Shown: in pieces, positions 1-11,225 of the stretch
Layout of the letters: each line of letters starts with the position of its first letter
Numbering within the stretch: the stretch's first letter is position 1
Source: Rhodopseudomonas palustris
GTDB taxonomy: Bacteria > Pseudomonadota > Alphaproteobacteria > Rhizobiales > Xanthobacteraceae
Length of the DNA stretch: 64,000 bases
Direction: 5' to 3'
NCBI RefSeq assembly: GCF_003226555.1
Contig: NZ_QKQS01000029.1
Span: 3,015 to 67,014, forward strand
The notes under the pieces: generated by a model
Database searches by the model: none
Told to the model about the DNA's origin: nothing
What the model saw: the letters and a program-made list of their open reading frames with translations, nothing else
Program-made: the position numbers and the translations under genes

Positions 1-18
1 CTCCCCGCGCGCGGGGAG
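1..18. repeat. Perfect 18-bp GC palindrome at the window edge
   Basis: The window opens with CTCCCCGCGCGCGGGGAG, a perfect palindrome followed by AGGTTTGGG. It lies downstream of pimC, in the gap before the expected pimD. It resembles the short hairpin-type intergenic repeats common in this genus, but only one edge is visible, so it could also be an intercistronic hairpin within the pim message. Confidence 0.45.
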
Positions 19-46
19 AGGTTTGGGAGACGCTTCGCTGAGCCGC

Positions 47-1237
47 TTACAGCCCGAGCACCGCCTTGCAGATGATGTTGCGCTGGATCTCGTTGGAGCC
101 GCCGTAGATCGAGACCTTGCGGTTGTTGAAGTAACCGGGGGCGATCTGGGCGGTCCAATCCATCGTCTCGTTCGAGTCGTCGTCGCCGTGGACGTCGTAG
201 GGCGCGGCCAGCGGGCCGATCACTTCCATCAGCAGCTCGGTGGTCGCCTGCTGAATCTCGGAGCCCTTGATCTTCAGCACCGAGGACGCCGGGTTCGGCT
301 TGCCCTTGCCGTGCTTGCCTTCATCGGCGACGACGCGAAGCTGGGTGAGTTCGAGCGCCTTCAGCTCGATCTCGACCGCGGCCAGCTTGTCGCGGAACTT
401 GGGATCCTCGATCACCGGCTTGCCGCCGGACTCGACCTGCGCGGCGAGCTGCTTGATCCGGCGGATGCGCTCCTTCGACATGCCGACGCGGGCGATGCCG
501 GTGCGCTCGTTGCCGAGCAGGAACTTGGCGTAGTCCCAGCCCTTGTTCTCCTGCCCGACCAGGTTCTCCAGCGGCACCTCGACGTCGTCGAAGAACACTT
601 CGTTGACTTCGTGGCCGCCATCGATGGTCTGGATCGGACGGACGGTGATGCCCTTGGTCTTCATGTCGACCAGGATGAAGGAGATGCCTTCCTGCTTCTT
701 GGCGGCCGGATCGGTGCGGCACAGGCAGAAGATCCAGTCGGCGTGCTGCGCCAGCGTGGTCCAGGTCTTCTGGCCGTTGATGATCCACTTGTCGCCCTTC
801 TTCTCCGCCTTGGTCTTGAGCGACGCGAGGTCGGAACCCGAGCCCGGCTCGGAGAAGCCCTGGCACCACCAATCGTCGACATTGGCGATGCGCGGCAGGA
901 AGCGCTTCTTCTGCTCCTCGCTGCCGAAGGTGTAGATCACCGGGCCGACCATCGAGACGCCGAAGGCGAGCGGCTGCGGCGCGGGCGCGGCCTGCAGCTC
1001 CTCGTTGAAGATGTAGTGCTGCACGCTGCTCCAGCCGGTGCCGCCATATTCCTTCGGCCAGTGCGTCACCGCCCAGCCCTTCTTGTTGAGGATGCGATAC
1101 CACTCCACCATCTCTTCCTTGGTGTTATGGCGGCCTTCGATCAGTTTCTGCCGCGTCTTGGTCGGCACATTGTCCTTGAAGAACTGCCGCACCTCGTCGC
1201 GGAACGCGATCTCTTCCTTGCTGAAATTCAGATCCAT
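47..1237 (-). CDS. pimC: PimC, acyl-CoA dehydrogenase large subunit (dicarboxylyl-CoA)
   Basis: FAD-dependent acyl-CoA dehydrogenase of 396 residues, a normal length for the family, catalysing the first oxidation of pimeloyl-CoA and similar thioesters in the cytoplasm. The N-terminal helical domain is followed by the family signature near residues 125-140 (CQGFSEPGSGSDLASL) and the C-terminal helical domain ending IYGGSNEIQRNI. The start is supported by AAGGAGG placed six bases upstream. It is the fourth gene of the minus-strand run pimF-pimA-pimB-pimC, matching the pimFABCDE operon of R. palustris, in which PimC pairs with the small subunit PimD; pimD should lie just outside the window. A palindromic repeat of about 110 bp separates it from pimB. 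The family assignment is certain; the subunit name rests on gene order. Confidence 0.9.
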   Translation of the reverse strand: MDLNFSKEEIAFRDEVRQFFKDNVPTKTRQKLIEGRHNTKEEMVEWYRILNKKGWAVTHWPKEYGGTGWSSVQHYIFNEELQAAPAPQPLAFGVSMVGPVIYTFGSEEQKKRFLPRIANVDDWWCQGFSEPGSGSDLASLKTKAEKKGDKWIINGQKTWTTLAQHADWIFCLCRTDPAAKKQEGISFILVDMKTKGITVRPIQTIDGGHEVNEVFFDDVEVPLENLVGQENKGWDYAKFLLGNERTGIARVGMSKERIRRIKQLAAQVESGGKPVIEDPKFRDKLAAVEIELKALELTQLRVVADEGKHGKGKPNPASSVLKIKGSEIQQATTELLMEVIGPLAAPYDVHGDDDSNETMDWTAQIAPGYFNNRKVSIYGGSNEIQRNIICKAVLGL

Positions 1238-1280
1238 CGGATCCTCCTTGGGTCGAATTCGTCTACGAAACTATCATTCG

Positions 1281-1388
1281 TCATTCCGGGGCGCGCGAAG
1301 CGCGAACCCGGAATCTCGAGCTGTTGAGGAGTGCCGCAGCCACATCGGGATTCCGGGTTCGCGAGCTTGCGCTCGCGCCCCGGAATGA
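1281..1388. repeat. Palindromic repeat, TCATTCCGGGGCGCG family, copy 1
   Basis: The element begins TCATTCCGGGGCGCGCGAAG and ends with the inverted form, GCGCCCCGGAATGA, with a central spacer of about 30 bases. Each end also folds on itself (GCGCGAAGCGCG). It sits inside the pim operon between pimB and pimC, so transcripts would carry a long double hairpin there. Related copies lie at 4311-4460 and 63743-63924. Confidence 0.85.
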
Positions 1389-1400
1389 CTCCCGTGAGGC

Positions 1401-2588
1401 TTACTGCACGATCTCGAACAGGCCGGCGGAGCCCATGCCGCCGCCGACGCACATCGTCACCACTGCGTACTTCGCCTTGCGGCGGCGGCCTTCGATCAGC
1501 GCGTGGCCGGCGAGGCGCGCGCCCGACATGCCGTAAGGATGGCCGACCGAAATCGCGCCGCCGTTGACGTTGAGCTTCTCCGGATCGATGCCGAGTTTGT
1601 CGCGGCAGTGCAGCACCTGCACGGCGAAGGCTTCGTTCAGCTCCCAGACGCCGATGTCGTCGACGGTGAGGCCGTGGCGCTTCAACAGGCGCGGCACCGC
1701 GAACACCGGGCCGATGCCCATCTCGTCCGGCTCGCAGCCGTGCGAGACCATACCGCGGAAGATGCCGAGCGGCTTGAGGCCCTTCGCGGCCGCGGTCTTG
1801 TCGCTCATGATCACCGTGGCCGAGGCGCCGTCGGAGAGCTGGCTGGCGTTGCCGGCGGTGATGGTGAAGCCCTCGCCGCGCACGGCCTTGAGACCGGCGA
1901 GACCTTCAGCGGTGGTTTCCGGCCGCGGGCCCTCGTCCTGCGACAGCGTGATGTCCTTGAACGAGACCTCGCCGGTCGCCTTGTCGACGACGCCCATCTT
2001 GGTCGAGATCGGCGCGATCTCGTCCTTGAACTTGCCGCCCTGCTGCGCCGCCGCGGTGCGGCGCTGGCTCTCCAGCGAATACTCGTCCTGGCGCTCGCGC
2101 GAGATGCCGTAGCGCTTCGCCACGGTTTCGGCGGTGTCGAGCATCGCCATGTAGACGTCGCCCTTGATCGCCTGCAGCGCCGGGTCGACGGCGTGGAAGG
2201 CGTTCATCTTGTCGTTCTGCACCAGGCTGATCGACTCGCCGCCGCCGCCGACCGCGATCTCGACGCCGTCGAAAATCACCGAGCGGGCGGCGAGCGCGAT
2301 CGCCTGCAGGCCGGAGGCGCACTGGCGGTCGATGGTGGTGCCGGCGGTGGTCACCGGCAGGCCGGCGCGCAGCAGCGCCTTGCGGGCGATGTTGCCGCCG
2401 GTGGCGCCCTGCTGCAATGCCGCACCCATCACCACGTCCTCGACCTCCTTCGGGTCGATGCCGGCGCGCTTGACCGCGTGTTCGATGGCGTGGCCGAGCA
2501 GCGTGGCGCCCTCGGTGGCGTTGAGAGCGCCGCGATACGCCTTGCCGATCGGCGTGCGCGCGGTGGAAACGATGACGGCCTCGGTCAT
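1401..2588 (-). CDS. pimB: PimB, acetyl-CoA acyltransferase (thiolase)
   Basis: Thiolase of 395 residues that cleaves 3-oxo-dicarboxylyl-CoA with CoA, releasing acetyl-CoA and the shortened thioester. The nucleophilic cysteine region is near residue 90 ([12 protein letters not shown]). The conserved histidine region, [19 protein letters not shown], lies near residue 345, and the C-terminal cysteine block is [20 protein letters not shown] lies about nine bases before the ATG. It is the third pim gene, 35 bases downstream of pimA, so it is probably co-transcribed. The thiolase assignment is secure; substrate preference is inferred from synteny with the characterised pim operon. Confidence 0.9.
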   Translation of the reverse strand: MTEAVIVSTARTPIGKAYRGALNATEGATLLGHAIEHAVKRAGIDPKEVEDVVMGAALQQGATGGNIARKALLRAGLPVTTAGTTIDRQCASGLQAIALAARSVIFDGVEIAVGGGGESISLVQNDKMNAFHAVDPALQAIKGDVYMAMLDTAETVAKRYGISRERQDEYSLESQRRTAAAQQGGKFKDEIAPISTKMGVVDKATGEVSFKDITLSQDEGPRPETTAEGLAGLKAVRGEGFTITAGNASQLSDGASATVIMSDKTAAAKGLKPLGIFRGMVSHGCEPDEMGIGPVFAVPRLLKRHGLTVDDIGVWELNEAFAVQVLHCRDKLGIDPEKLNVNGGAISVGHPYGMSGARLAGHALIEGRRRKAKYAVVTMCVGGGMGSAGLFEIVQ

Positions 2589-2623
2589 GGGCAGGCTCCT
2601 GCGGTTGCTGTTGGTCGTTATTG

Positions 2624-4273
2624 TCAGGTCTTGGTGGTGGTCTGCTGGTTGCGCAGTTCGTGGCGGGACAATTTGCCCACCGTGGTGCGCGGGAGTTCGT
2701 CACGGAATTCGACCTCGGTCGGCAGCTCGTGCTTACCGAGCTTGCCGGTGAGGAACGCACGTAGTTCATCGATGCTGAACGGCTTCGCACCGTCGCGCAG
2801 CTTGACGAAGGCCTTGGCTGCCTCGCCGCGGTAATCGTCCGGAATGCCGATCACGATCACTTCCTGCACCGCCGGGTGTTCGTAGATCGCCTGCTCGATC
2901 ATCTGCGGATAGACGTTGAAGCCGCCGGAGATGATCATGTCCTTCTTGCGGTCGACCAGGAAGAAGTAACCGTCCTGATCCATGTAGCCGATGTCGCCGG
3001 TGAGAAAGCGGTCGCCGACGAAGCTGTGGGCGGCCTCTTCCGGCCGATTCCAGTAGCCCTTGGTGACGTTCGGGCCGCGCACCCGGATCTCGCCGACCTC
3101 GCCGGGCTTCAGCACCCTGGACGTATCGTCGAGCGCGACGACGTCGAGTTCGATCCCCGGCAGCATCAGGCCGATCGAGCCCGGCTTGTCCGGCCCCTGC
3201 GGCGGATGCCCGGTGCCGGGCGAGCAGGTCTCGGTCATGCCCCAGCCGCTCTTGAGCGACAGCCCGGTCTTGCGCTCGAACAGCCGCGCGACCTCGACCG
3301 GCAGCGGCGCGCCGCCGGAGCCGGCGGTGACCAGCGACGACAGATCGCGCTTCTCCAGCGACGGATCGTTGGCGAGCGCGATCCACATCGTCGGCACGCC
3401 GGGGAACGAGGTGGCGCGCTTCTCCTCGATGTCGCGGAAGATCGAGGCGACGTCGAAGCGCTGGTGCAGCGAGATCAGGTCGCCCTGGCGCAGCGTGCGA
3501 AACAGGATCACGGTGAGCGCGTAGATGTGGAACAGCGGCAGCACGCAGATCACGCGCTCGATCACGCCCTCGCGCCGGTTCGGCGCCCACCAGATGCTGA
3601 AGATCGCTTCGGCGGCGGTGAGATTGCCGTGGGTCAGCATCGCGCCTTTGGGCAACCCGGTGGTGCCGCCGGTGTATTGCAACAGCGCAATGTCGTCGGG
3701 CGACACGCTCGGCCACGACATCGGCTTCAAGGTGTCCTTGACGAAATTGGCGTAAGTAATCACCCGCGGATCGTCCGGCAGCGGCACCTGCGGCGTGCCG
3801 GCCGCGCCCCAATCATCGTCGGCACAGACGATCAGCCGGTCGAGCAACCCCTTCTCCAGGAACTTGGTGGCCATCGGCAGCAGCGCCGCGGAGTTGGTGG
3901 TGATCAGCACCCGCGCGCCGGAGTCGGTCAGTTTATGCGACAGCGCCCGCTCGCCATCGAGCGGCGACAGATGCACCACGCGGGCGCCGGCCTTCAGCGC
4001 GCCGAAGAAATTAATCGGATGGTCGGGCGTGTTGCCGAGAAACAGCGCGACCGAGCAGTCGCGGCTGTAGCCCGCCGCGAGCAATGCCGCGGCCGCCGTC
4101 TCGGCCAGCGCTTCGAGCTTGGTGTAGGTGATCTGACGATCACGGAATTCCAGCGCCGGGCGCGAGCCGTAATCCTTCGCCGCCTGCGCGAGCAGATCGA
4201 CCAAGGTGCCACGCGGAATCGGCTCATCCCAGCGGATACCAGGGGGGTAGAACTGTTCGCCGGGTTTGGACAT
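2624..4273 (-). CDS. pimA: PimA, dicarboxylate/long-chain fatty acid CoA ligase
   Basis: AMP-forming acyl-CoA synthetase of 549 residues. It activates pimelate and other dicarboxylates or fatty acids to CoA thioesters with ATP. The AMP-binding P-loop motif is [18 protein letters not shown] near residue 200, followed by [12 protein letters not shown], the hinge region [11 protein letters not shown], and the C-terminal lysine region [12 protein letters not shown]. The chosen ATG gives [12 protein letters not shown]; a GTG three codons upstream is possible, and the Shine-Dalgarno sequence is weak. The pimA-pimF gap holds a 150-bp palindromic repeat. In R. palustris the equivalent enzyme is known to accept C7-C14 dicarboxylates and fatty acids; the substrate here is inferred from that. 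Confidence 0.88.
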   Translation of the reverse strand: MSKPGEQFYPPGIRWDEPIPRGTLVDLLAQAAKDYGSRPALEFRDRQITYTKLEALAETAAAALLAAGYSRDCSVALFLGNTPDHPINFFGALKAGARVVHLSPLDGERALSHKLTDSGARVLITTNSAALLPMATKFLEKGLLDRLIVCADDDWGAAGTPQVPLPDDPRVITYANFVKDTLKPMSWPSVSPDDIALLQYTGGTTGLPKGAMLTHGNLTAAEAIFSIWWAPNRREGVIERVICVLPLFHIYALTVILFRTLRQGDLISLHQRFDVASIFRDIEEKRATSFPGVPTMWIALANDPSLEKRDLSSLVTAGSGGAPLPVEVARLFERKTGLSLKSGWGMTETCSPGTGHPPQGPDKPGSIGLMLPGIELDVVALDDTSRVLKPGEVGEIRVRGPNVTKGYWNRPEEAAHSFVGDRFLTGDIGYMDQDGYFFLVDRKKDMIISGGFNVYPQMIEQAIYEHPAVQEVIVIGIPDDYRGEAAKAFVKLRDGAKPFSIDELRAFLTGKLGKHELPTEVEFRDELPRTTVGKLSRHELRNQQTTTKT

Positions 4274-4310
4274 GCGGGCCACTTCGCGATTGGGGGTGAA
4301 GTATGAGTTC

Positions 4311-4460
4311 GTCATTCCGGGGCGCGCGCGGCGCGAGCCCGGAATCCATATCCCCTGGCCTCGCCGCGAGAGAAAGAGCGCTGCCACGCAGTGCTCAACC
4401 GAAAAGCCAGGGGGTATGGATTCCGGGTCTGCGCCCCAGAGGGGCGCATCCCGGAATGAC
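4311..4460. repeat. Palindromic repeat, TCATTCCGGGGCGCG family, copy 2
   Basis: The left end reads GTCATTCCGGGGCGCGCGCG and the right end is the inverse, GCGCATCCCGGAATGAC. Inside are the subterminal inverted blocks CCGGAATCCATA and TATGGATTCCGG. It lies between pimF and pimA, 37 bases before the pimA start, so two of the pim operon junctions in the window carry this repeat family. Confidence 0.85.
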
Positions 4461-4478
4461 AGGTGGAGAGGCCTGCGA

Positions 4479-6578
<2,100 letters not shown>

Positions 6579-6611
6579 GCCATTCTCCTTGGGTTTTCGT
6601 TTCTTGGTTCG

Positions 6612-6626
6612 TTTCGCACTGCGAAA
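6612..6626. promoter_or_regulatory. Perfect palindrome, probable IclR-type operator
   Basis: TTTCGCACTGCGAAA is a perfect 15-bp palindrome with a single central base. It lies 34 bases upstream of the pimF start and about 84 bases upstream of the divergent regulator. IclR-family regulators often bind AT-flanked palindromes of this size next to their own gene. The link to the adjacent regulator is inferred from position and symmetry. Confidence 0.55.
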
Positions 6627-6709
6627 ATTAATTCCACATCTTGACATCGAGGGTTATTTTGAAGAGCGTCGATTGTCAACGACGACCATAAAACGAAACG
6701 CGTGCAGGG

Positions 6710-7576
6710 ATGAAGCGTCCACCCAAGAAAACCGCCAACGACCGTAGTTTCGTCGTCGCCCTGGCGCGCGGACTCGAGGTGCTGCGCGCATTCGGGCCGA
6801 ACGACGGATTGCTCGGCAATCAGGAGCTTGCGGCGCGCACCAAGCTGCCCAAGCCGACGATCTCGCGGTTGACCTATACCCTCACCAAGCTCGGCTATCT
6901 GACGCAGGTCCCCCGGTTCGAGAAGTATCAACTCGCGCCGGCGGCGATGTCGCTCGGTTACGCTGCAGTGGCCAATCTCGGACTGCGGCATTTGTCCCAG
7001 CCGTTCCGCGACGAATTGATGCAGCAGACCGGCGGCGCCGTCGCGGTCGGCGCGCGCGATCGTCTCAGCATGATCTATGTCGGACAAGCGCGGTCGAGCC
7101 TCACCGTCGGCGTGCAACTCGATGTCGGCTCGCGGATTCCGATTGCCACCACCGCGATGGGCCGCGCCTATCTGTGTGCACTGCCGAATGAAGAACGCGC
7201 GATTTTAATGAGAGAAATGCGCGAGTATTACGGCAGTCGCTGGCCGCGCATCAAAGAAGGCATCGAGCGCTCCGAAGAAATGGTGGAAAAGCACGGCTTC
7301 GCGATTTCAGTCGGCGAGTGGCAGGACGATGTCCACGCGGCAGGCGTCGCGATGACTCTCAACGACGGCACCGGAACTTATGCTTTCAACTGCGGTGCTC
7401 CGGCTTTCCGCTTCACGGAAGAGCGGCTAATCAACGACATTGGACCTCGCCTCGTGGCGATGGTAAGGAAAATCGAAGCGGCGCTCGGGGGAGTAGCTGC
7501 GCCGCAACCAAGAAAATCCGATAACAAAAGAACAAAAGGAGGGAAAGTTGCGCGTGTCGTCGAGGGGATCAGGTAG
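6710..7576 (+). CDS. IclR-family transcriptional regulator, probable pim/liv regulator
   Basis: Regulator of 288 residues. The N-terminal winged helix-turn-helix spans about residues 15-75 (ELAARTKLPKPTISRLTYTL), followed by the IclR effector domain (about 85-265) containing VGQARSSLTVGVQLDVGSR and TAMGRAYLCALP. The C-terminal 25 residues are basic and low in complexity. It is divergent from pimF and sits 30 bases before livG, so it probably shares a transcript with the transporter. The likely ligand is a dicarboxylate or its CoA ester, which is inference. Close relatives regulate aromatic acid catabolism (PcaR, PobR). Confidence 0.85.
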   Translation: MKRPPKKTANDRSFVVALARGLEVLRAFGPNDGLLGNQELAARTKLPKPTISRLTYTLTKLGYLTQVPRFEKYQLAPAAMSLGYAAVANLGLRHLSQPFRDELMQQTGGAVAVGARDRLSMIYVGQARSSLTVGVQLDVGSRIPIATTAMGRAYLCALPNEERAILMREMREYYGSRWPRIKEGIERSEEMVEKHGFAISVGEWQDDVHAAGVAMTLNDGTGTYAFNCGAPAFRFTEERLINDIGPRLVAMVRKIEAALGGVAAPQPRKSDNKRTKGGKVARVVEGIR

Positions 7577-7606
7577 CAAGTCGCTGCCTCGACCGGGCTG
7601 CTGCAA

Positions 7607-8407
7607 ATGACGCAGGCTCAGGTTTCGTCTTCCGCGTCACCGCTTCTTGCGGTGCGCGACGTCAGCGTCGTGTTCGGTGGCATCGTCGCCCTGAACGGCA
7701 TTTCTTTCAACATGCAGAAGGGACAGATCCTCGGCTTGATCGGCCCGAACGGCGCCGGCAAGACCACGCTGTTCAACTGCCTGTCGCGGCTGTATCAGCC
7801 GAGCAAGGGTGACATCCTGCTCGAAGGCGAGAGCATTCTCACGCGTCCGCCGCATCGCATCGCCGAGATCGGCATCGGTCGCACCTTCCAGAACGTCGCG
7901 CTGTTTCCCAACATGTCGGTGATCGACAACGTGCGCGTCGGCGCGCATTGCCGCACGAGCAGCGACATCGTCTCGGATTCGCTGCGGATGCCGTGGATCC
8001 GCAGCAGCGAAAAGGCGCTGAACAAGAAGGTCGACGACATCCTCGGCTATCTCGAGCTGCGCGGCGTCGCCCACACCACGGTGTCGGGGTTGCCCTTCGG
8101 CACGCAGAAGCGCGTCGAGCTGGCGCGTGCGCTCGCCGCCGAGCCGAAGATTCTGCTGCTGGACGAACCGGCCGGCGGTCTCAACCACGAGGAAGTCCAC
8201 ATCCTCGGCGACCTGGTCCGCCGCATCCGCGACGATCGCGGCATCACCGTGCTGCTGGTCGAACACCACATGGGCATGGTGATGTCGACCGCCGACTACG
8301 TGGTCGCGCTCAATTTCGGACGCAAGCTCGCAGAGGGAACACCGACCCAGGTGCAGAACGACCCGGATGTGATCAAAGCCTATCTGGGGAGCAAGGACGA
8401 ACAATGA
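7607..8407 (+). CDS. livG: LivG-type ABC transporter ATP-binding protein
   Basis: ATPase subunit of 266 residues of a hydrophobic amino acid/organic acid uptake (HAAT) transporter. Walker A is GPNGAGKTT near residue 47, the signature segment is VSGLPFGTQKRVELARAL, and Walker B is ILLLDEPAGGL. LivG proteins carry an insertion between the Walker motifs, seen here as the stretch around residues 110-145. The first codon is ATG with a weak ribosome site, possibly translated by coupling to the regulator upstream. Its stop overlaps the livF start as ATGA. Context next to pim genes suggests dicarboxylate import. Confidence 0.9.
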   Translation: MTQAQVSSSASPLLAVRDVSVVFGGIVALNGISFNMQKGQILGLIGPNGAGKTTLFNCLSRLYQPSKGDILLEGESILTRPPHRIAEIGIGRTFQNVALFPNMSVIDNVRVGAHCRTSSDIVSDSLRMPWIRSSEKALNKKVDDILGYLELRGVAHTTVSGLPFGTQKRVELARALAAEPKILLLDEPAGGLNHEEVHILGDLVRRIRDDRGITVLLVEHHMGMVMSTADYVVALNFGRKLAEGTPTQVQNDPDVIKAYLGSKDEQ

Positions 8408-9117
8408 CCGCGATGCTCAATGTTCGCGACCTGCGCGCCTATTACGGCCAGGTCCAAGCGCTGCACGGGCTCGAATTCGATCTGCACGAAGGCAGCCTCA
8501 CCACCCTGCTCGGCGCCAACGGTGCCGGCAAGACCACCACGCTGCGGGCGATCTGCAACATGGTGCGCTCGACCGGCTCGATCCAGTTCGAGGGCAAGAC
8601 CATCAACAAGAGCTCGACGGAATCCATCGTCAAGCTCGGCATTGCCCACGTTCCGCAGGGCCGCGGCACCTTCACCACCATGACCGTGGAGGAGAACCTG
8701 CAGCTCGGCGCGATGACCCGCAAGGACACCAAGGCGATCGCCTCGGACATCGAGCGGATGTACGCGCACTTCCCTGTGCTCAAGCAGCGCCACACTCAGC
8801 AGGCCGGCACGCTGTCCGGCGGTGAACAGCAGATGCTCGCGGTCGCCCGCGCGCTGATGCTGCGACCGCGGCTGATGCTCCTCGACGAACCCTCGTTCGG
8901 CCTCGCCCCGCTGATCGTGCGGGATCTGTTCAAGATCCTCGGCAAGATCAACCGCGAGGACAAGGTCACCATCCTGGTGGTCGAACAGAACGCCCAGCTC
9001 GCCCTCGAACTCGCCGACAAGGCGTATGTGATCGAGACCGGGCGGATCGTCATGTCGGGAAATGCGGCGGAGATCGCCAGCAACGAAGACGTCCGCAAAT
9101 CCTATCTGGGTTACTGA
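8404..9117 (+). CDS. livF: LivF-type ABC transporter ATP-binding protein
   Basis: Second ATPase subunit, 237 residues. Walker A is GANGAGKTT, the signature is LSGGEQQMLAVARALM, Walker B is LMLLDEPSFGLAP, and the H-loop region is VVEQNAQLAL. It forms a heterodimer with LivG on the cytoplasmic face. The start codon overlaps the livG stop by four bases (ATGA), which indicates translational coupling, and livH begins 11 bases after its stop. Confidence 0.92.
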   Translation: MTAMLNVRDLRAYYGQVQALHGLEFDLHEGSLTTLLGANGAGKTTTLRAICNMVRSTGSIQFEGKTINKSSTESIVKLGIAHVPQGRGTFTTMTVEENLQLGAMTRKDTKAIASDIERMYAHFPVLKQRHTQQAGTLSGGEQQMLAVARALMLRPRLMLLDEPSFGLAPLIVRDLFKILGKINREDKVTILVVEQNAQLALELADKAYVIETGRIVMSGNAAEIASNEDVRKSYLGY

Positions 9118-9128
9118 GGAGACTGGCC

Positions 9129-10007
9129 GTGGATCTGTTTCTGAACCAAATCCTGGCTGGCGTCGCCACCGGTGCGATCTATGCCTGTATGGCGCTCGCC
9201 GTGGTGATGATCTACCAGGCGATCGACCATCTGAACTTCGCGCAAGGCGAAATGGCGATGTTTTCGACCTTCGTCGCCTGGCAGCTGATGCAATGGGGCG
9301 TGCCCTATTGGGGCGCCTTCGTGCTGACGCTGGCGTTCTCGTTCGCGGGCGGCGTCATCATCGAACGGGCGCTGTTCAAGCCGCTCGGCAACGCGCCGGT
9401 GCTGACCCATGTGGCGGGCTTCATCGCGCTGTTCGCGATCATCAACTCGGTCGCAGGCCTGACCTGGGACTTCACCATCAAGCAGTTCCCGTCGCCGTTC
9501 GGCTCCTCGCCGTTCCTCGGCAGCCAGTTGATCTCGACCCACCAGGCCGGGATGATCGGCGTGACGATCGTGCTGTTGATCCTGCTGTTTCTGTTCTTCC
9601 AGTACACCAGGATCGGTCTCGCGATGCGTGCGGCGGCCTCGCAACCTGAATCCGCGCGGCTGGTCGGCATCAACACCTCGTGGATGATCGCACTCGGCTG
9701 GGGCATGGCGGCCGCGATCGGCTCGATCGCCGGCATGCTGATCGCGCCGGTGGTGTTCCTGGAGCCCAACATGATGGGCGGCGTGCTGATCTACGGCTTC
9801 GCAGCGGCCGTGCTCGGCGGTCTGTCCAGCCCGTTCGGCGCGGTTGTCGGCGGCTTCCTGGTCGGCGTGTTCGAGAATCTCGCCGGCACCTACATCCCGG
9901 GTGTCGGCAACGAGCTCAAACTGCCGATCGCGCTGGCGCTGATCGTCACCGTTCTCGTCGTGAAACCCACTGGCCTGTTCGGCCGCACCATCGTCAAGCG
10001 AGTCTGA
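9129..10007 (+). CDS. livH: LivH-type ABC transporter permease
   Basis: Inner-membrane permease of 292 residues with about eight hydrophobic helices. The opening segment LNQILAGVATGAIYACMALA is typical of LivH. The start is GTG, with GAGGAG about eight bases upstream. The short cytoplasmic loop preceding the EAA-like region reads TRIGLAMRAAASQPESARLVG, the contact site for the ATPases in this family. It pairs with LivM, whose ATG begins two bases after the livH stop. Confidence 0.9.
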   Translation: MDLFLNQILAGVATGAIYACMALAVVMIYQAIDHLNFAQGEMAMFSTFVAWQLMQWGVPYWGAFVLTLAFSFAGGVIIERALFKPLGNAPVLTHVAGFIALFAIINSVAGLTWDFTIKQFPSPFGSSPFLGSQLISTHQAGMIGVTIVLLILLFLFFQYTRIGLAMRAAASQPESARLVGINTSWMIALGWGMAAAIGSIAGMLIAPVVFLEPNMMGGVLIYGFAAAVLGGLSSPFGAVVGGFLVGVFENLAGTYIPGVGNELKLPIALALIVTVLVVKPTGLFGRTIVKRV

Positions 10008-10009
10008 AC

Positions 10010-11029
10010 ATGAGCGCTCTCCAGGAAGTCGTCAACGACACCCAACCGGTCGAGACCACGCCGAAGAAGTACATGGCGCTCAGCACCACGGCCTCTGTCG
10101 TGGTGGTGCTGCTGCTCTGTCTCGCCCCGCTGCTCGCCAAGAACTTCGTCATCTTCCAGCTGACGATGGTTCTGATCTACGCCATCGCCGTGCTGGCGTT
10201 GAACATCCTCACCGGCGGCTCCGGCCAGTTCTCGCTCGGCCAGAGCGCATTCTATGCGGTCGGCGCCTACACCTCGGCGATCCTGATGGAGAACTTCGGC
10301 GTCAACTACGCGTTGACGCTGCCGATCTCCGGAGCGATCTGCTTCCTCTGCGGCTACCTGTTCGGCCTGCCGGCGCTGCGATTGAGCGGCATCTATCTGG
10401 CGCTCGCGACCTTCGCGCTCGCCACCGCAATGCCGCAACTCCTCAAGCTGCACTACTTCGAGCACTGGACCGGCGGCGTCCAGGGTCTGGTCATCACCAA
10501 GCCCGACGCGCCGTTCGACCTGCCGATGTCGCAGGACATGTGGCTGTACTACTTCGTGCTGGCGGTCTCGATGGTGATCTACGTCGCCTCGGTCAACCTG
10601 CTGAAGTCGCGCTCGGGCCGGGCGATGATGGCGATCCGCGACAACGAAATCGCCGCTTCGGCGATGGGCGTGGACGTGGCGCGCTACAAGACCCTGGCGT
10701 TCGGCATCAGCGCCGGCATCACCGGCGTCGCCGGCGGCCTCGGTGCCATCGCGGTGCAGTTCGTCGCGCCCGACAGCTACACCATCCAGCTCGCGATCGC
10801 GCTGTTCCTCGGCATGGTGGTCGGCGGCGTCGGCTGGCTGCCCGGCTCGATCGTCGGCGCGGCGTTCATCGTGTTCGTGCCGAACATCGCGGAAGAGTTT
10901 TCCAAGGGCCTCTCCGGTGCGGTGTTCGGCGTGATCCTGGTGCTGATCATCTTCCTGCTGCCGCACGGCTCGCGGCAGATCGCCTACACGGTGCAGAACT
11001 GGGTGCACAAACTCGGCCGGCGGGCATAA
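10010..11029 (+). CDS. livM: LivM-type ABC transporter permease
   Basis: Second permease of the transporter, 339 residues. It has a hydrophilic N-terminus of about 25 residues and then roughly ten membrane segments. The family motif GGSGQFSLGQSAFYAVGAYT is near residue 65 and SRSGRAMMAIRDNEIAASAMG is near 200. It is the last gene of the regulator-livGFHM run: a clear intrinsic terminator follows at 11053-11086, so the binding-protein genes downstream are expected to have their own promoters. Confidence 0.9.
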   Translation: MSALQEVVNDTQPVETTPKKYMALSTTASVVVVLLLCLAPLLAKNFVIFQLTMVLIYAIAVLALNILTGGSGQFSLGQSAFYAVGAYTSAILMENFGVNYALTLPISGAICFLCGYLFGLPALRLSGIYLALATFALATAMPQLLKLHYFEHWTGGVQGLVITKPDAPFDLPMSQDMWLYYFVLAVSMVIYVASVNLLKSRSGRAMMAIRDNEIAASAMGVDVARYKTLAFGISAGITGVAGGLGAIAVQFVAPDSYTIQLAIALFLGMVVGGVGWLPGSIVGAAFIVFVPNIAEEFSKGLSGAVFGVILVLIIFLLPHGSRQIAYTVQNWVHKLGRRA

Positions 11030-11052
11030 CCCGCCCGCACCGTCCACTCCGG

Positions 11053-11086
11053 CCCCTCGCGACCCGCTCGCGAGGGGCTTTTTCTT
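11053..11086 (+). terminator. Intrinsic terminator after livM
   Basis: A nine-base-pair stem, CCCCTCGCG with CGCGAGGGG, has a seven-base loop and runs directly into CTTTTTCTTT. It separates the transporter operon from the three binding-protein genes. Confidence 0.85.
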
Positions 11087-11225
11087 TGGCCGAATGCTCA
11101 CGCGCCTCTGCACCGACGGCGTAGCTGTTGCCCGATCGGAGGGTGTCGCGCCGTGCGGCACGGGCGTATGCAGGGCGCCAACGCAGCGCGCGGCGACCGC
11201 GCGCCACACGCGATCCGATCGAGCC

